Assembly (NCBI RefSeq): GCF_000226095.1
Contig: NC_016472.1
Coordinates: forward strand, 2,666,001 to 2,730,000
Length of the DNA: 64,000 nt
Reading direction: 5' to 3'
Origin: Thermothelomyces thermophilus ATCC 42464
Taxonomy: Eukaryota; Ascomycota; Sordariomycetes; Sordariales; Chaetomiaceae
Of this stretch, positions 51,054-61,231 are shown piece by piece. Below the pieces are notes generated by a model. It saw nothing but the letters and a program-made list of their open reading frames with translations, was not told the DNA's origin and did not search any database. The translations under genes were made by a program, and so were the position numbers. Position 1 is the first letter of the stretch. Each line of letters begins with the position of its first letter.

Positions 51054-52226
51054 TTAGTTAACCCCTGATTTTTTTGCTAAAGATAAATCTATTAAAGTAT
51101 TCTCAATTAAACTAATTGCAGGCATAATTAATACAAAATAACTGAAATATAGAGCTGTACTTAATTGTCCTAATTCTATAAATGGAGTTTCCACATGACA
51201 AGCTCCTAATTTCATTAATATTAAGAAATTTACCACAAAAACTCAGAAAGCAAATTTACTTAAAGGTCTAAATTGTAAACCTTTAGATCTACCTAAGTCT
51301 GTTACAGGTAATAACATTATTGCTAATATAGCACTAAACATAGCAACAACTCCTAATAATTTATTAGGTATAGATCTTAGTATAGCATAGAAAGGTAAAA
51401 GATATCATTCAGGCACAATCGCAGCAGGTGTTTGCATAGGGTTTGCCATAATATAATTTTCACTGTCTCCTAACACATTAGGCATAAAGAAAACAAATAC
51501 GCTTAAAACAAAAATAAAGATGAAAATAGTTACTAAATCTTTAAATAAGTAATAAGGAGCGAATGTTATTCTATCATAATTACCTGAAACACCTAAAGGA
51601 TTACTTGAACCTGCTATATCATGAAGTGCTATTAAATGCATTAAAACTAAAGCTGCTAATATGAAAGGTAAAAGATAATGTAATGCAAAAAATCTGTTTA
51701 AAGTTGCATTATTTACGGAGAAACCTCCTCAAATGAACTCAACAATATCTTGTCCAATTCATGGTATAGCACTTATAAGGTTAGTAATAACTGTTGCACC
51801 TCATAAAGACATTTGACCATAAGGTAATACATAACCAAGGAAACCTGTACCCATCATAAGTATAAGTATTACTGTACCTATAGCTCAAACTAATGTTCTT
51901 GGTGCTCTATATGACCCATAGTATATTCCTCTTCCTATGTGTAAGTACACTAAGAAGAAGAAAGCTGATGCTGTATTACTATGTAAATAACGTACTAATC
52001 ATCCGTTATTTACGTCACGCATAATATGCTCTATAGAATTAAAAGCTTCTAATACATTAGGGCTATAATGCATAGCTAAAGTAACACCTGTTATTATTTG
52101 TATAACTAAACAAACTAATAATAAAGAACCGAAGTTTCATAAATAACTTATGTTACTTGGTTGTGATGCATCAATAAGATACGAATTAACTAATTTTAAT
52201 AAAGGATGACTTTTTAATATTCTCAT
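51054..52226 (-). CDS. cob: Cytochrome b (mitochondrial type), intact
   Basis: ATG at 52226 to TAA at 51054 gives 390 residues with no intron when TGA is Trp. All cytochrome b landmarks are present: [34 protein letters not shown] with haem-ligand histidines, [20 protein letters not shown], the PEWY motif ([18 protein letters not shown]) and the final helices. It is the quinol-oxidising core of complex III. One oddity is Ile (ATA) in [12 protein letters not shown], where Thr (ACA) is usual; this is a CpA-to-TpA change. Nothing else is broken, so any nuclear transfer is recent. Confidence 0.95.
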
Positions 52227-52951
52227 GTGTTTTTTAATAAAATAAGATGAAAATTAATAAAGATCATTAAACCAAACTACAAACCTCCTACAGTACACCA
52301 TACAATATATAACCTTATAATATATTATTATATTTAAAAATAATTATATTTTAATATTAATCTACTAAACATTAAGCAACATATAGCCATATTATAATAT
52401 ATTGTACATAATATTGTACAACATATGATTTACTTAATCGTTTAAATACCCACCTCTTACCCGTATATTATTTCAAACAAATAATGTTTGTATTAATATA
52501 CACTTTCAATTAACTTATTTAACTACAACCATTGCTATATATTACGTTAACTTAAGTTAACGTAATGTGTAATAAGCAAAGCAGGAGGCACGGGTCACAA
52601 ATATAACCTATAATCAGTTGCGGAATAACCACAGAAGCCGCCTGCAGGTATTTATTAAATAATAATTGCCATTTTTTTTAAATATTATAGTAATCATATT
52701 TTTAAATTTTCCATTTTAATATACACCATACCATACCAGCTACTACCTATATAAAGTATAAGATATTACCTAAAAGCTATATTATTATATTAAAATAATA
52801 ATCCAAAAGACTATTTAATTTTAATATATCTATTCAACCTCCTCCGCCGGAATATGTATCAAGTATACTAAATTATTCTAGAGTTATTAGAGTTTAACAA
52901 AGGATGTAGAAAACATTACCTTATTATATATATAAATTATAGAGTTATTTA
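52227..52951. other. Mitochondrial spacer between nad5 and cob
   Basis: This is AT-rich, with an ATTACGTTAAC/GTTAACGTAAT inverted repeat near 52,540-52,566 and small GC patches near 52,585, 52,635 and 52,840. No gene was found. Confidence 0.5.
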
Positions 52952-54079
52952 TTAGTTTTTATTATTATAATAATTTATACCACTAGATAAAGTCTCTGCG
53001 TTATTTTTACCATTATCACCTATTAATAAAAGTGAAATTATTAAAATAAGCGGTATATTAAATTGATTATAACTGAAAACTAAATACATAACTAAACCAA
53101 TTAAAATATATAATGCATAAGTTGTCACATGACTTGTACTTAAAGATGATATATTCTTACTTAATTTTATTAAACCTTTTTCTAACCCAAAAGGTCCAAA
53201 TAACTCTATACTACCTTTATCTAAAACCTTAGTAAGTTGCCCTCCTAAAATCAGAACTAAATTTGTGATATATTTATTATAAAAAAATTCAATTAAAAAT
53301 CTTTGATTAAAGAAACCAAAAATATTATAACCAAATCTAGATAATTTAAAATAAATAACCAATTCCGATAATAATTCTGATAAACTTAAGGCTATTACAG
53401 TAAAAGATATAGTAAATATGAAAGGTAATAATTTAAATAAAACAGGTACAGCGAATTCAGTATCTATCATTATTTCATATATAGGATGAATAAATAAACT
53501 ATTATCTACAAATAAGTTAGAACCCATACCTATAAATATATCTTTAGTAATGAAACCAAAGAATATAGAAAATAATGCTAATATAACTAAAGGTAAAGTT
53601 AAGAAAAAGTCTCCTTCATGAGCAGGTTTATAGCTTTTAGAGTTAGTAAACAAGTTATCAACAGCAAGTCTATAATAAGCTCTAGTACCATTAGGGTTAG
53701 CTAAAAAAGTTAAGTATAAAACTTTAACAGAATATAAAGTTGTAAATGCCGCACCCACAGTAGCTATTATATAAGCCGCTGCCCCAGAAAAACTAAATTG
53801 TCCATAAGCAGATTCTAGAATAAAATCTTTACTGTAAAAACCTGTCATGAAAGGGAAAGCAACTAAACTTAAACTTGCTATAAGCATAACTGAATATGTT
53901 AATGGTAAATAATTAATTAAACCACTGTACTTACGTAAGTCTTGATTATCAGCTACAGCATGAATAACACTACCCGCACCTAAAAACAATAATGCTTTAT
54001 AAAAAGCATGATTTATTAAATGGAATAGAGCTATGTTATAAGAAGATAATCCGATTCTAACAACCATCATTCCTAGTTG
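52952..54079 (-). CDS. nad5: NADH dehydrogenase subunit 5, last exon
   Basis: The exon starts right after a group I intron with [21 protein letters not shown] and runs 375 codons to a TAA. It holds the C-terminal half of ND5: [42 protein letters not shown], and the long lateral-helix region toward the end. It joins the exon at 56,241-56,702 exactly at MS|QLGMM. ND5 is a proton-pumping, antiporter-like subunit of complex I. Arg in [11 protein letters not shown] is unusual and would follow from Gly by a CpA-to-TpA change on the plus strand. Confidence 0.92.
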   Translation of the reverse strand, partial: QLGMMVVRIGLSSYNIALFHLINHAFYKALLFLGAGSVIHAVADNQDLRKYSGLINYLPLTYSVMLIASLSLVAFPFMTGFYSKDFILESAYGQFSFSGAAAYIIATVGAAFTTLYSVKVLYLTFLANPNGTRAYYRLAVDNLFTNSKSYKPAHEGDFFLTLPLVILALFSIFFGFITKDIFIGMGSNLFVDNSLFIHPIYEIMIDTEFAVPVLFKLLPFIFTISFTVIALSLSELLSELVIYFKLSRFGYNIFGFFNQRFLIEFFYNKYITNLVLILGGQLTKVLDKGSIELFGPFGLEKGLIKLSKNISSLSTSHVTTYALYILIGLVMYLVFSYNQFNIPLILIISLLLIGDNGKNNAETLSSGINYYNNKN

Positions 54080-54270
54080 CTGATCATAATAATCATAATA
54101 TATATAACTTATAATAGTTACCTATTAATAAGTTAACTAGTATTAGATTACTTAAATTAAATTTAACTAATCAGTCAGTTAGTATCAATTAAGTCTAAGT
54201 TGACCAGTTAACTAATTAATTAGTATTAAACAAATATTATAACATAATAATATTAGCAATCGTAAAATAA

Positions 54271-54969
54271 TTATTTTTTTTTAGCAGGTGCAGGTGCAGG
54301 TTTTCCTGGGTCTTTAAGAGGAAAAGGAGCTGGATTAGGTCCTGATGGTTTTACCGGAGGTTCCATGGGTCTAGGTCTAGGACTATCTTTTCAAAAAGGT
54401 CCAGGTAAACCCATATAAGGGCCAGGCATTACAGGATGGCCATTGACTCTTCACCACGGCACCATACATAGAACTAAAGGTATAGTTATGATTGCTATTA
54501 CACATGTTAATATTACTATTAAGGGGATAATTATACCTGTAGTTGTTACATTTTCTACGATTATATCCAAAATAAATTTATTATAATCGTATAAGTGTTG
54601 TAACTGCAGATTTTTAGGAAGTAAATTATTCATATCCATTCCTACTTTATTCATAAATTCTAGATTGAATCCACTGAATTTCAAATGATTAAAATTTTGA
54701 TCATCATCTTGATCATCCTCATATGTTAAATATGAAGAATTGCAAATACAATATTCGGGTTTTTTAAAAAAACCCCAACTATCTAATATTCTTCTCGATA
54801 GATTAGTTAAGATCCCCTTAATTGTGCTTTTATATTTGTCCATATTATATATATAATATGTTATTAAACTATTCGTAAGCAGGTTATAATTATTAATTAT
54901 TACAACCTGGGCCATTTCTTTGTTAATCTTTAAAATTATCTCATTTATCTTTGAATTTAGCTCATTCAT
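54271..54969 (-). CDS. Novel intron ORF, 232 residues, one membrane helix and Pro-rich tail
   Basis: With TGA as Trp the frame runs 232 codons to a TAA at 54,271; in the standard code it would stop early at MVPW. Residues 1-60 are helical and Lys/Ile/Asn-rich, and a short acidic patch (DDQDDDQ) follows. A strong hydrophobic helix (TGIIIPLIVILTCVIAIITI, near 145-165) comes next, then a tail of Pro, Gly and Lys ending PAPAPAKKK. I recognise no family; it has no LAGLIDADG or GIY-YIG motif. Its ATG lies inside the last codons of the upstream endonuclease gene, in another frame. Confidence 0.55.
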
Positions 54970-55765
54970 TTATATTTTCAGGTGAGTACTCTTCATTTTT
55001 ATCAGTTAATTTCACTCAATAATATTTTTTTATTAAATTAATTCTTTTCATTTTTATTGTCTTTAAAGGATACTTATTAAAATATTGATCTATTAGCCTA
55101 TATAATTCTTTCTTTTTATAAATAGAATATTGAAATTCATCTTTTCTACTATGGCAAACATCTACTTTTCCTCCATAAGTATTAGCTAAAAGATTTAATA
55201 AATATTTATTTTTTTGAGTTACACTGATAAGAACTTGTCCTATGGACTCCTTATAATGTATTGAACCATCACTATCAAGAAATCCACTAAATCACCCATT
55301 ATCAAAATTAATTTTCTTCTTATAATCCTTTAATTCCATACCAAATCTTCGGCATAGTTTAGACATTTGTAATAAACGGGTAGGGTTTCTAATTAATCCG
55401 TCAATATCTTCTAATAATGCCATTATACCTTTTCTATTTATTAGTTTATATTTAACAGAATAGCCATTTGATATTTTTCTTACGATTCCCCGATATCGAG
55501 ATTATAATAGCCTTAATACATTTTCATCTCTTGCATCCATAGTTATTTGAAACCGAGGATTTAGTCCTCGTTTATTTATAGTAAAGCGACCATCCCTATC
55601 TATTAACCCTGCTAGTCACTCTCTAAATGTAAGATCTTTCTTGTCTATCGGTTTTGACCTTTTGACAAATTCAACAGGGCGTTTAACAAAGTCTTCATCT
55701 TTATCATCATCATCATCATCATAATACTCCTCATCTAAACTATCCGTAGTTATTTTTGTAGACAT
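54923..55765 (-). pseudogene. LAGLIDADG homing endonuclease of the nad5 intron, one in-frame stop
   Basis: The frame from ATG at 55,765 to TAA at 54,923 covers 281 codons and reads as a two-motif LAGLIDADG enzyme: EWLAGLIDRDGRF near residue 45 and GWFSGFLDSDGSI near 150, each helix carrying its acidic catalytic residue. The end INEWAKFKDKWDNFKD is typical of the family. Before the first motif is an acidic stretch (DEEYYDDDDDDKDED). Codon 88 is TAA (LRLL*SRYRG), which would follow from a CAA Gln by one CpA-to-TpA change. Such enzymes cut intron-less alleles to spread the intron. Confidence 0.8.
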
Positions 55766-56240
55766 TTTTCTACTAAATACTAAAAAGAAATATTTTTTTT
55801 TTTAAAAATGGTGATTGAAATAAAGGTTTATTGATATTAAATGAAAGCTGCTCTTGAAGAGCAGGAGCGTATGTATCATTGATAAAGAGTTTTGACATTA
55901 AAATAATTAATTTTAATTCAAAATAGATTAACATCAAACGTATAGTCTCTGAAATTCCTACTAACTTATTAATTTCAAATTTTCATCTTATTAACCCGTA
56001 CATAATGCTAGTGCACAGATGTAATCATTTAATGATAAATGAATTAAAAAATCTGAAATTACCGTGATTATGGCAGCAGCATATGCGCAGCTGTTGTAAA
56101 TAATCACTAGCTTTGGTTATCTGCGAATTGGACGAATAGTTATTTAAAGGTAGAAAAATACCCTCAACGCATATAGTTTGATACACTAGTATATTAAACG
56201 GATATACCGTGCGAGCCTTACTTTTTTTATTTTTATTTTT

Positions 56241-56702
56241 ACTCATCGTTAAATAAGCTATTATTTTTTTAATATCTTGTTGGAATAAACCTATGAGAGA
56301 GCTAAATACAGTTGTTATTGCTCCTAATCATAAGCATAATAATAATACAGTACTACTATATTCAATAAGAGGTGAACTACGCATTAATAAATATACACCT
56401 GCTGTTACCATAGTAGCTGTATGTATTAAGGCTGATACAGGAGTAGGACCCTCCATCGCCATAGGTAATCAAATGTGAAGACCTACTTGAGAACTTTTAG
56501 CCATTGCACCTATTAATAAACATATACCTATAATAATAACCACATTACTATTAATATAAGGAGCTAATGAGAATACTGTAGAGTAATCTAAATTACCTAA
56601 ACTTCATAATATAGCGAACATACCTATTGTTAAAAAACAATCCCCTACTCTATTAGTTAAAAAGGCTGATACAGAGCTTTGATTAGCTGCTATTCTAGTA
56701 AA
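56241..56702 (-). CDS. nad5: NADH dehydrogenase subunit 5, middle exon (5' truncated)
   Basis: It reads [33 protein letters not shown]...[14 protein letters not shown] in code 4 and splices to 54,079. The first ~150 residues of ND5 should precede it, but the sequence changes abruptly to rnl at 56,703, so exon 1 is missing. Two nearly invariant spots are altered: [13 protein letters not shown] for SALIHAATMVTAG, and AYLTMS for AYSTMS. Both are CpA-to-TpA changes (the first read on the plus strand). Confidence 0.88.
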
Positions 56703-57035
56703 TTAGAGGAGGGTTCCCCTTAAATTCAAACAGCTTTCAAGCCGTTTTACTTATTTAAATAGGCTACTCTACTTTCGTTCACACTAATCATAGAATCTCG
56801 TTTGATTTCTTTTCCTGAAGTTACTAAGATATTTCAGTTCACTTCGTTTATTAAATAATTTCTCTAAGAGTTCATATGTTATAGTTAAAGATAAAAATCT
56901 TAAACATAATCTAAACAAATCTCTTTAATACATAGCTACAATTTCCATAATAGTCTCTTTATATACTCGTATATCAATAATATATATACTTATGTCTTTA
57001 TATCATTTACATTTCTATTTATTTTTAGCTAATAC
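56703..57035 (-). rRNA. rnl: Large-subunit rRNA, 5' fragment (cut)
   Basis: The minus strand holds the conserved domain I run GAACTGAAATATCTTAGTAA, then GGAAAAGAAATCAAACGAGA, then GTGAACGAAAG and ACGGCTTGAAAGC. It matches the start of bacterial 23S up to about E. coli position 400, where it is cut at nad5. The 5' limit is estimated from the position of the upstream tRNA. The continuation lies on the other strand from 61,232. Confidence 0.85.
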
Positions 57036-57048
57036 TTAAAATAATTTA

Positions 57049-57122
57049 TCGGATTACTGTGACTCGAACACAGAAAAATTTCACTAGAAGTGAAATGTCG
57101 CAACCAATATGACTTTAACCCG
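57049..57122 (-). tRNA. trnR: tRNA-Arg (UCU)
   Basis: The cloverleaf has acceptor CGGGTTA/TAATCCG, anticodon stem-loop TTTCA-CTTCTAG-TGAAA (anticodon TCT) and T arm CTGTG-TTCGAGT-CACAG. Confidence 0.85.
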
Positions 57123-57334
57123 TTATATAACTAATAAGTTATTATTTTTAATTAAAGTTTATACCCTATCTATTAAATATACTAATACTTTATTTTTTAT
57201 AAAAAAGTATAGTCAACTGAATTTGACTAAATACTTATCTTATGAGATATTTGATACTATCACACCACTACCTTACAAGTAGAAATAAAGTATTTTATTA
57301 ATCTACGTAAATAACTCATAAGTATTTATATGCT

Positions 57335-57406
57335 TCAAATCACCGAGACTCGCACTCAGACTCTACTCTCCCAAAGAATAAGTTCTACTAATTAAACTAT
57401 GATTTG
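57335..57406 (-). tRNA. trnP: tRNA-Pro (UGG)
   Basis: It has acceptor CAAATCA/TGATTTG and anticodon loop TTTGGGA (anticodon TGG). It lies in the tRNA cluster between nad6 and rnl, as expected. Confidence 0.85.
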
Positions 57407-57549
57407 TATAAGATACTTATATATAAGTTATATACGTATTAATCTATCTATTTTATGGAAAAAGTATTAAGATACTTTTCATTATTTAATAGGTAACACC
57501 CTACTTTAATATTATAAGTTTTATAACTTCTTAGATATATTAACATATA

Positions 57550-57637
57550 CAGAGAATAAGGGATTCGAACCCTTGATGGGGGACAGCCCTATAACTGTAC
57601 TCAAGACAGCCGCTTTAGACCGCTCAGCCAATTCTCT
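57550..57637 (-). tRNA. trnS: tRNA-Ser (UGA)
   Basis: It has acceptor AGAGAAT/ATTCTCT, anticodon loop CTTGAGT (anticodon TGA), a long class II variable arm and T loop TTCGAAT. Confidence 0.88.
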
Positions 57638-57639
57638 TT

Positions 57640-57709
57640 AATTCTTTCAAGACTCGAACTTGATTATCATCCTTATCAAGAATGCGCTTTACCGGTTAAG
57701 CTAAAGAAT
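57640..57709 (-). tRNA. trnI: tRNA-Ile (GAU)
   Basis: It has acceptor ATTCTTT/AAAGAAT and anticodon loop TTGATAA (anticodon GAT). It starts two bases beyond trnS. Confidence 0.87.
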
Positions 57710-57717
57710 TTTTAAGG

Positions 57718-57790
57718 TAAGAAATAGGTGACTCGAACACCTAACCTTCCGTGTGTAAAACGGTTGCTCTACCAATTGAGCTAATTTCTT
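57718..57790 (-). tRNA. trnV: tRNA-Val (UAC)
   Basis: It has acceptor AAGAAAT/ATTTCTT, anticodon loop TTTACAC (anticodon TAC) and T arm AGGTG-TTCGAGT-CACCT. The outermost anticodon-stem pair is A-A. Confidence 0.87.
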
Positions 57791-57862
57791 TTAAATTTAT
57801 TATTTAATCAATATTTAGTTACTAAGTAGGTCTAGCTTAAATTGAACTTAATTATCATTCAA

Positions 57863-58537
57863 TTAATTTTTTCTGGGTTTTATAGTTATAACTATAGCTC
57901 CTACCATCGCTAATAAAAGTATAAAACTAGCTATTATTAATCATATGTTGTAATTAGTATACATTATATTACCTATAGCTGTAATATGATTATTTTCTGC
58001 TAAATTACCATCTCATATTTTAGATGTTATAAAAAATAAATCATTTTTATCTGTATTAAGACTATTAATATTATTATATTGTCCACCTGCTACTTGCATA
58101 GCATAAATATTTTCATTTAAATTGCTGTCACTTAAATGACTTGATATTAAAACGCCATAAGGTAACATTTGGAATAAAGAATAACTAATAACTATCCCTA
58201 CGATAATTGTTAAAGGGATACTATTACTAGTATTACTTTGAAGTTCACTTGTTCTAATATTTATTAACATCAGAATAAATAAAAATAAGATAGATACAGC
58301 ACCTATATATACGATTAAATAAGATAAACCTATAAAATTTAAACCTATTATAATTAAATAGAAAGAAACATTAGCAAATAATGCTATTAAATGTAATACT
58401 GACACTATAGGGTTTTTGCTTATAATTACACATATACCAGAAATAACCGCTAAAATTGATAGAATATCTAATATGTAATCGGTATAACCATTTGTATAAA
58501 TTTCATTTAATAAAAATAAATATTTTTCGTTATTCAT
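57863..58537 (-). CDS. nad6: NADH dehydrogenase subunit 6 (mitochondrial type)
   Basis: In code 4 the frame gives 224 residues from ATG at 58,537 to TAA at 57,863. Under the standard code it would stop at a TGA after residue 174. Landmarks are the transmembrane start ILDILSILAVISGICVIISKNPIVSVLHLI, GLSYLIVYIGAVSILFLFILMLI, and the final helix ending VGAIVITIKPRKN. ND6 is a core membrane subunit of complex I. It lies after cox3 and before the tRNA cluster on the same strand, as in other Sordariomycetes. Confidence 0.92.
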
Positions 58538-58729
58538 AATAATTTTTATTATATACCTCTTAGATAAAGGTGAAATTAGAAATAAAACAAAAATAAAGCT
58601 ATTTATATATATATATACAATAACTATTATTTCCGTATTATTACATTTATTAATTAAAACCTACTACCAACTGCCTAATTTGGCTGGTGGCTAGGCTGAC
58701 TTAATTAAGCTAAGCTTAGCTAAGCCTAT

Positions 58730-58800
58730 CAAGAGTACTTAGATTTGAACTAAGAATTTAAAGGTTGAAGCTTTCTGTTTTACCATTAAACTATACTCTT
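58730..58800 (-). tRNA. trnW: tRNA-Trp (UCA)
   Basis: It has acceptor AAGAGTA/TACTCTT and anticodon loop CTTCAAC (anticodon TCA). It reads both UGG and UGA, consistent with the TGA=Trp code used by the genes here. Confidence 0.87.
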
Positions 58801-58837
58801 TATTATAACCCCTCACTTTTTTTTTTATTCTACGAAA

Positions 58838-58917
58838 CGGAAAAGAGGTGACTCGAACACCTAGGTGTTATACACAATATTTAGCAAATATCTCGCCTTA
58901 CCTATGGCAACTTTTCC
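58838..58917 (-). tRNA. trnS: tRNA-Ser (GCU)
   Basis: It has acceptor GGAAAAG/CTTTTCC, anticodon loop TTGCTAA (anticodon GCT), a variable arm hairpin GTGTATAACAC and T loop TTCGAGT. Confidence 0.87.
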
Positions 58918-58924
58918 TTAAATA

Positions 58925-58997
58925 CGAACTAGACCGGCATCGAACCGGCACCTACTTCCGTGACAGGGAAGTCCTCTACCAATTAAGTTACTAGTTC
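58925..58997 (-). tRNA. trnD: tRNA-Asp (GUC)
   Basis: It has acceptor GAACTAG/CTAGTTC, anticodon stem-loop CTTCC-CTGTCAC-GGAAG (anticodon GTC) and T loop TTCGATG. Confidence 0.88.
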
Positions 58998-59155
58998 TTA
59001 AGTTATTAAACTTATTACTATATATATAGTGCTTTATGGAATAATACTACTTTTTTTAAAAAAGCTTTTCACACATAAAACTAGAATTTAACAACTAGAC
59101 AGTGTTAATTTCAAAAATTAATTTAATATAATAATAATAACATATCATAATAATT

Positions 59156-59226
59156 TACGATTAGTGAGATTCGAACTCACAAAATCCGTTTGGAAGACGG
59201 GAGTTTTACCATTAAACTATAATCGT
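59156..59226 (-). tRNA. trnG: tRNA-Gly (UCC)
   Basis: It has acceptor ACGATTA/TAATCGT, anticodon loop CTTCCAA (anticodon TCC) and T arm GTGAG-TTCGAAT-CTCAC. There is a C-A mismatch at the outer end of the anticodon stem. Confidence 0.86.
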
Positions 59227-59331
59227 TTAATTAAATATATTAATATATATCCAATTTACAATAATAGTAAATAGTACTACATACTAATAACCTAATTTTC
59301 TAAATATCAAATATATTATTTTATACGAAAA

Positions 59332-59403
59332 TGGGACCTATCGGATTCGAACCAACATCCGAATGATTAAAAGTCATTTGCATTACCATTATGCTAAGGT
59401 CCC
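59332..59403 (-). tRNA. trnK: tRNA-Lys (UUU)
   Basis: It has acceptor GGGACCT/AGGTCCC, anticodon stem-loop AATGA-CTTTTAA-TCATT (anticodon TTT) and T loop TTCGAAT. Confidence 0.88.
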
Positions 59404-59470
59404 TTCATTTATATTTATATAAATGAATATATAGATAATATAATAATAAATTATTATAATGTAATATACA

Positions 59471-60415
59471 TTACATTATATTAATAAAATTTTCAATAAC
59501 TTGTGATAGTGTTTCAAATAAACCACCTAAAATAACTAATATTTTACTTCAACCACCTCCACCAGATCCACTAGAAGGACCAGGGTATGAAGGACCAGAA
59601 GAACTTGAAGGACCTATACCACCAGATGAGTTATTACCATCTTCACCATCATCATTATTAGATTTTTGACGTTTATTTCTTTTTTCTTCATCTTCTCCTG
59701 CAGATGATAGAGGGCGTTTAGATTTATTATTTTCTTCTTCATCCTCTTCAGATTCATACCTTCCATATGTTTTTGCGGCATGTTCCGCTTTTTCGGCTTT
59801 TTCTTCTTCTTCTGCTAGTCTATCTTTTAAAGCTTCTATATTTGCAGATATTATTTCTTTTTTTTCAGAGTCTGAAGTCTCTTCCGCCGCTTTTTCTAAT
59901 GCATCTACCATATTTTTAATCCCTTTAGCTTTTTCTCTGGCTTCCATTGCATCTGCTTCATACTCAGATCTTTTTAATTCATTTGGAAATTCATCTTCTA
60001 AATATCCTTCAATATCCTTTATTGCTTGATCTTTTGTTGTACCATCAAAAAAGTGACCATATTCTCGTTTTAAATATTCTAAAGCCTCAGGGTCATTCTT
60101 TCTAGCTCTATCCACCATATTTAAATCATCTACAATACGTTCAGGTGCATTATGGTCTTTTATTTCTTCAACATTACTCTCATTTTCTAGATCGTCATCA
60201 TCATCGTCAGAATTTGAATCACCATTAGAATTAGAGTCTTGATTATCATTAGAATCAGAACCTTCATTATTATCTGGGTTATTGTTAGAAAAATAAAGTA
60301 TATTAGAAGTATTATTTGAACTTTCACTGTTTATATTACATGCCGACAATATAATGCGAGATTCTTGAAATTCTGGCATAAAACTAAACAAGATGTAGTC
60401 TATTAAATTTTTCAT
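59471..60415 (-). CDS. Novel acidic mitochondrial ORF, about 314 residues
   Basis: Between cox3 and trnK an open frame runs from an ATG at 60,415 (or 60,505, overlapping the end of cox3) to a TAA at 59,471 when TGA is Trp. Layout: a short hydrophobic start (MKNLIDYILFSFMPEF); a disordered Asn/Ser/Asp block with six or more Asp in a row; a charged helical, probably coiled-coil region of about 130 residues rich in Glu, Lys and Ala; an RPLSSAGEDEEKRNKRQKS-like basic/acidic patch; a Gly/Ser/Pro run; and a C-terminal hydrophobic helix (WSKILVILGGLFETLSQVI). I recognise no family. Its length and clean reading frame argue that it was recently functional. Mitochondrial plasmid or intron remnants sometimes leave such frames, but nothing shows that here. 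Confidence 0.6.
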
Positions 60416-60441
60416 ATAATCCAGTGTACTATCAAGGAAAT

Positions 60442-61231
60442 TTAAGAACCTCAATAGTACACACTTACATACAAAAAAAGCCAAACTACATCTACGAAAT
60501 GTCAATACAAAATTCCACTTTCAAAACCCACATGATGATTGTCAGTTAAATGGTAAGCATATATTCTTCATAGAGCAACTGACAAAAAAATTGTTCCAAT
60601 TATAACATGGAATCCGTGGAAACCTGTTCCGAAGAAAAAACATGTACCAAAAGCTCCATCACTAATAGTAAATGATGAAACATTATATTCAATACCTTGG
60701 AAAACTGTGAATATAATGGCTAATAATATAGTAGCTATTGATCCATATAAAGCTCCTTTTCTTTCTCCATATATTAAAGAATGATGAGCATAAGTTACTG
60801 TAGCACCACTTGATAAAAGTATTACTGTATTAAGAAGAGGTAATTCAAAAGGATTTACAGGTTCTATACCCATAGGAGGTCATTGAGCACCTAACTCTAC
60901 AGTAGGTGTTAATGCACTATGAAAGAAAGCTCAGAATATAGCTAAGAAAAATAGTGCTTCAGACACTATAAATAATATAACTCCTATATTTAACCCTTTT
61001 TGTACAGCCAGTGTATGATTACCTAAAAAAGTACCTTCAGATATTACATCTCTAAATCAAAAAGACATAGATGAAGCAACAAGTATGAAAGATACTATAT
61101 TTAAAATATAACCATTATGAAAATTATGCATAGATAATGCAGCACTAGTAGCTAAATTTAATAAACTAACACTTGTATATAAAGGTCAAGGAGACGGAGA
61201 TACTAAATGAAAAGGATGATCCTGAAAATTA
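60442..61231 (-). CDS. cox3: Cytochrome c oxidase subunit 3, 5' truncated
   Basis: The frame begins at [20 protein letters not shown], lacking about seven expected N-terminal codons, and runs to [13 protein letters not shown] and a TAA at 60,442. All internal parts are present and uninterrupted in code 4: [84 protein letters not shown]. Sequence upstream of Asn changes at once to rnl domain I/II DNA on the opposite strand. COX3 is a core subunit of complex IV. Confidence 0.9.

Larger units (their letters stand above)
54080..56240 (-). other. Group I intron in nad5
   Basis: The 5' exon ends in T (ATGAGT) and the intron ends in G (ATCAG), as group I introns require. The conserved core is seen at 55,939-55,962 on the minus strand (AATTTCAGAGACTATACG, the P7/P3 region). 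The intron carries a LAGLIDADG gene (54,923-55,765) and a second, novel frame (54,271-54,969). Reading from the upstream exon stays open for about 70 codons into the intron. Confidence 0.8.

Noticed and set aside
56025-56246. 73-codon frame downstream of the nad5 middle exon
   Set aside because: It is read-through of the exon into the group I intron, with no endonuclease motif of its own.
56700-56790. Possible tRNA-Ser (ACGGCTTGAAAGCTGT looks like an anticodon arm)
   Set aside because: The surrounding sequence matches large-subunit rRNA domain I, and no proper T arm or acceptor stem exists; a real tRNA-Ser(UGA) lies at 57,550.
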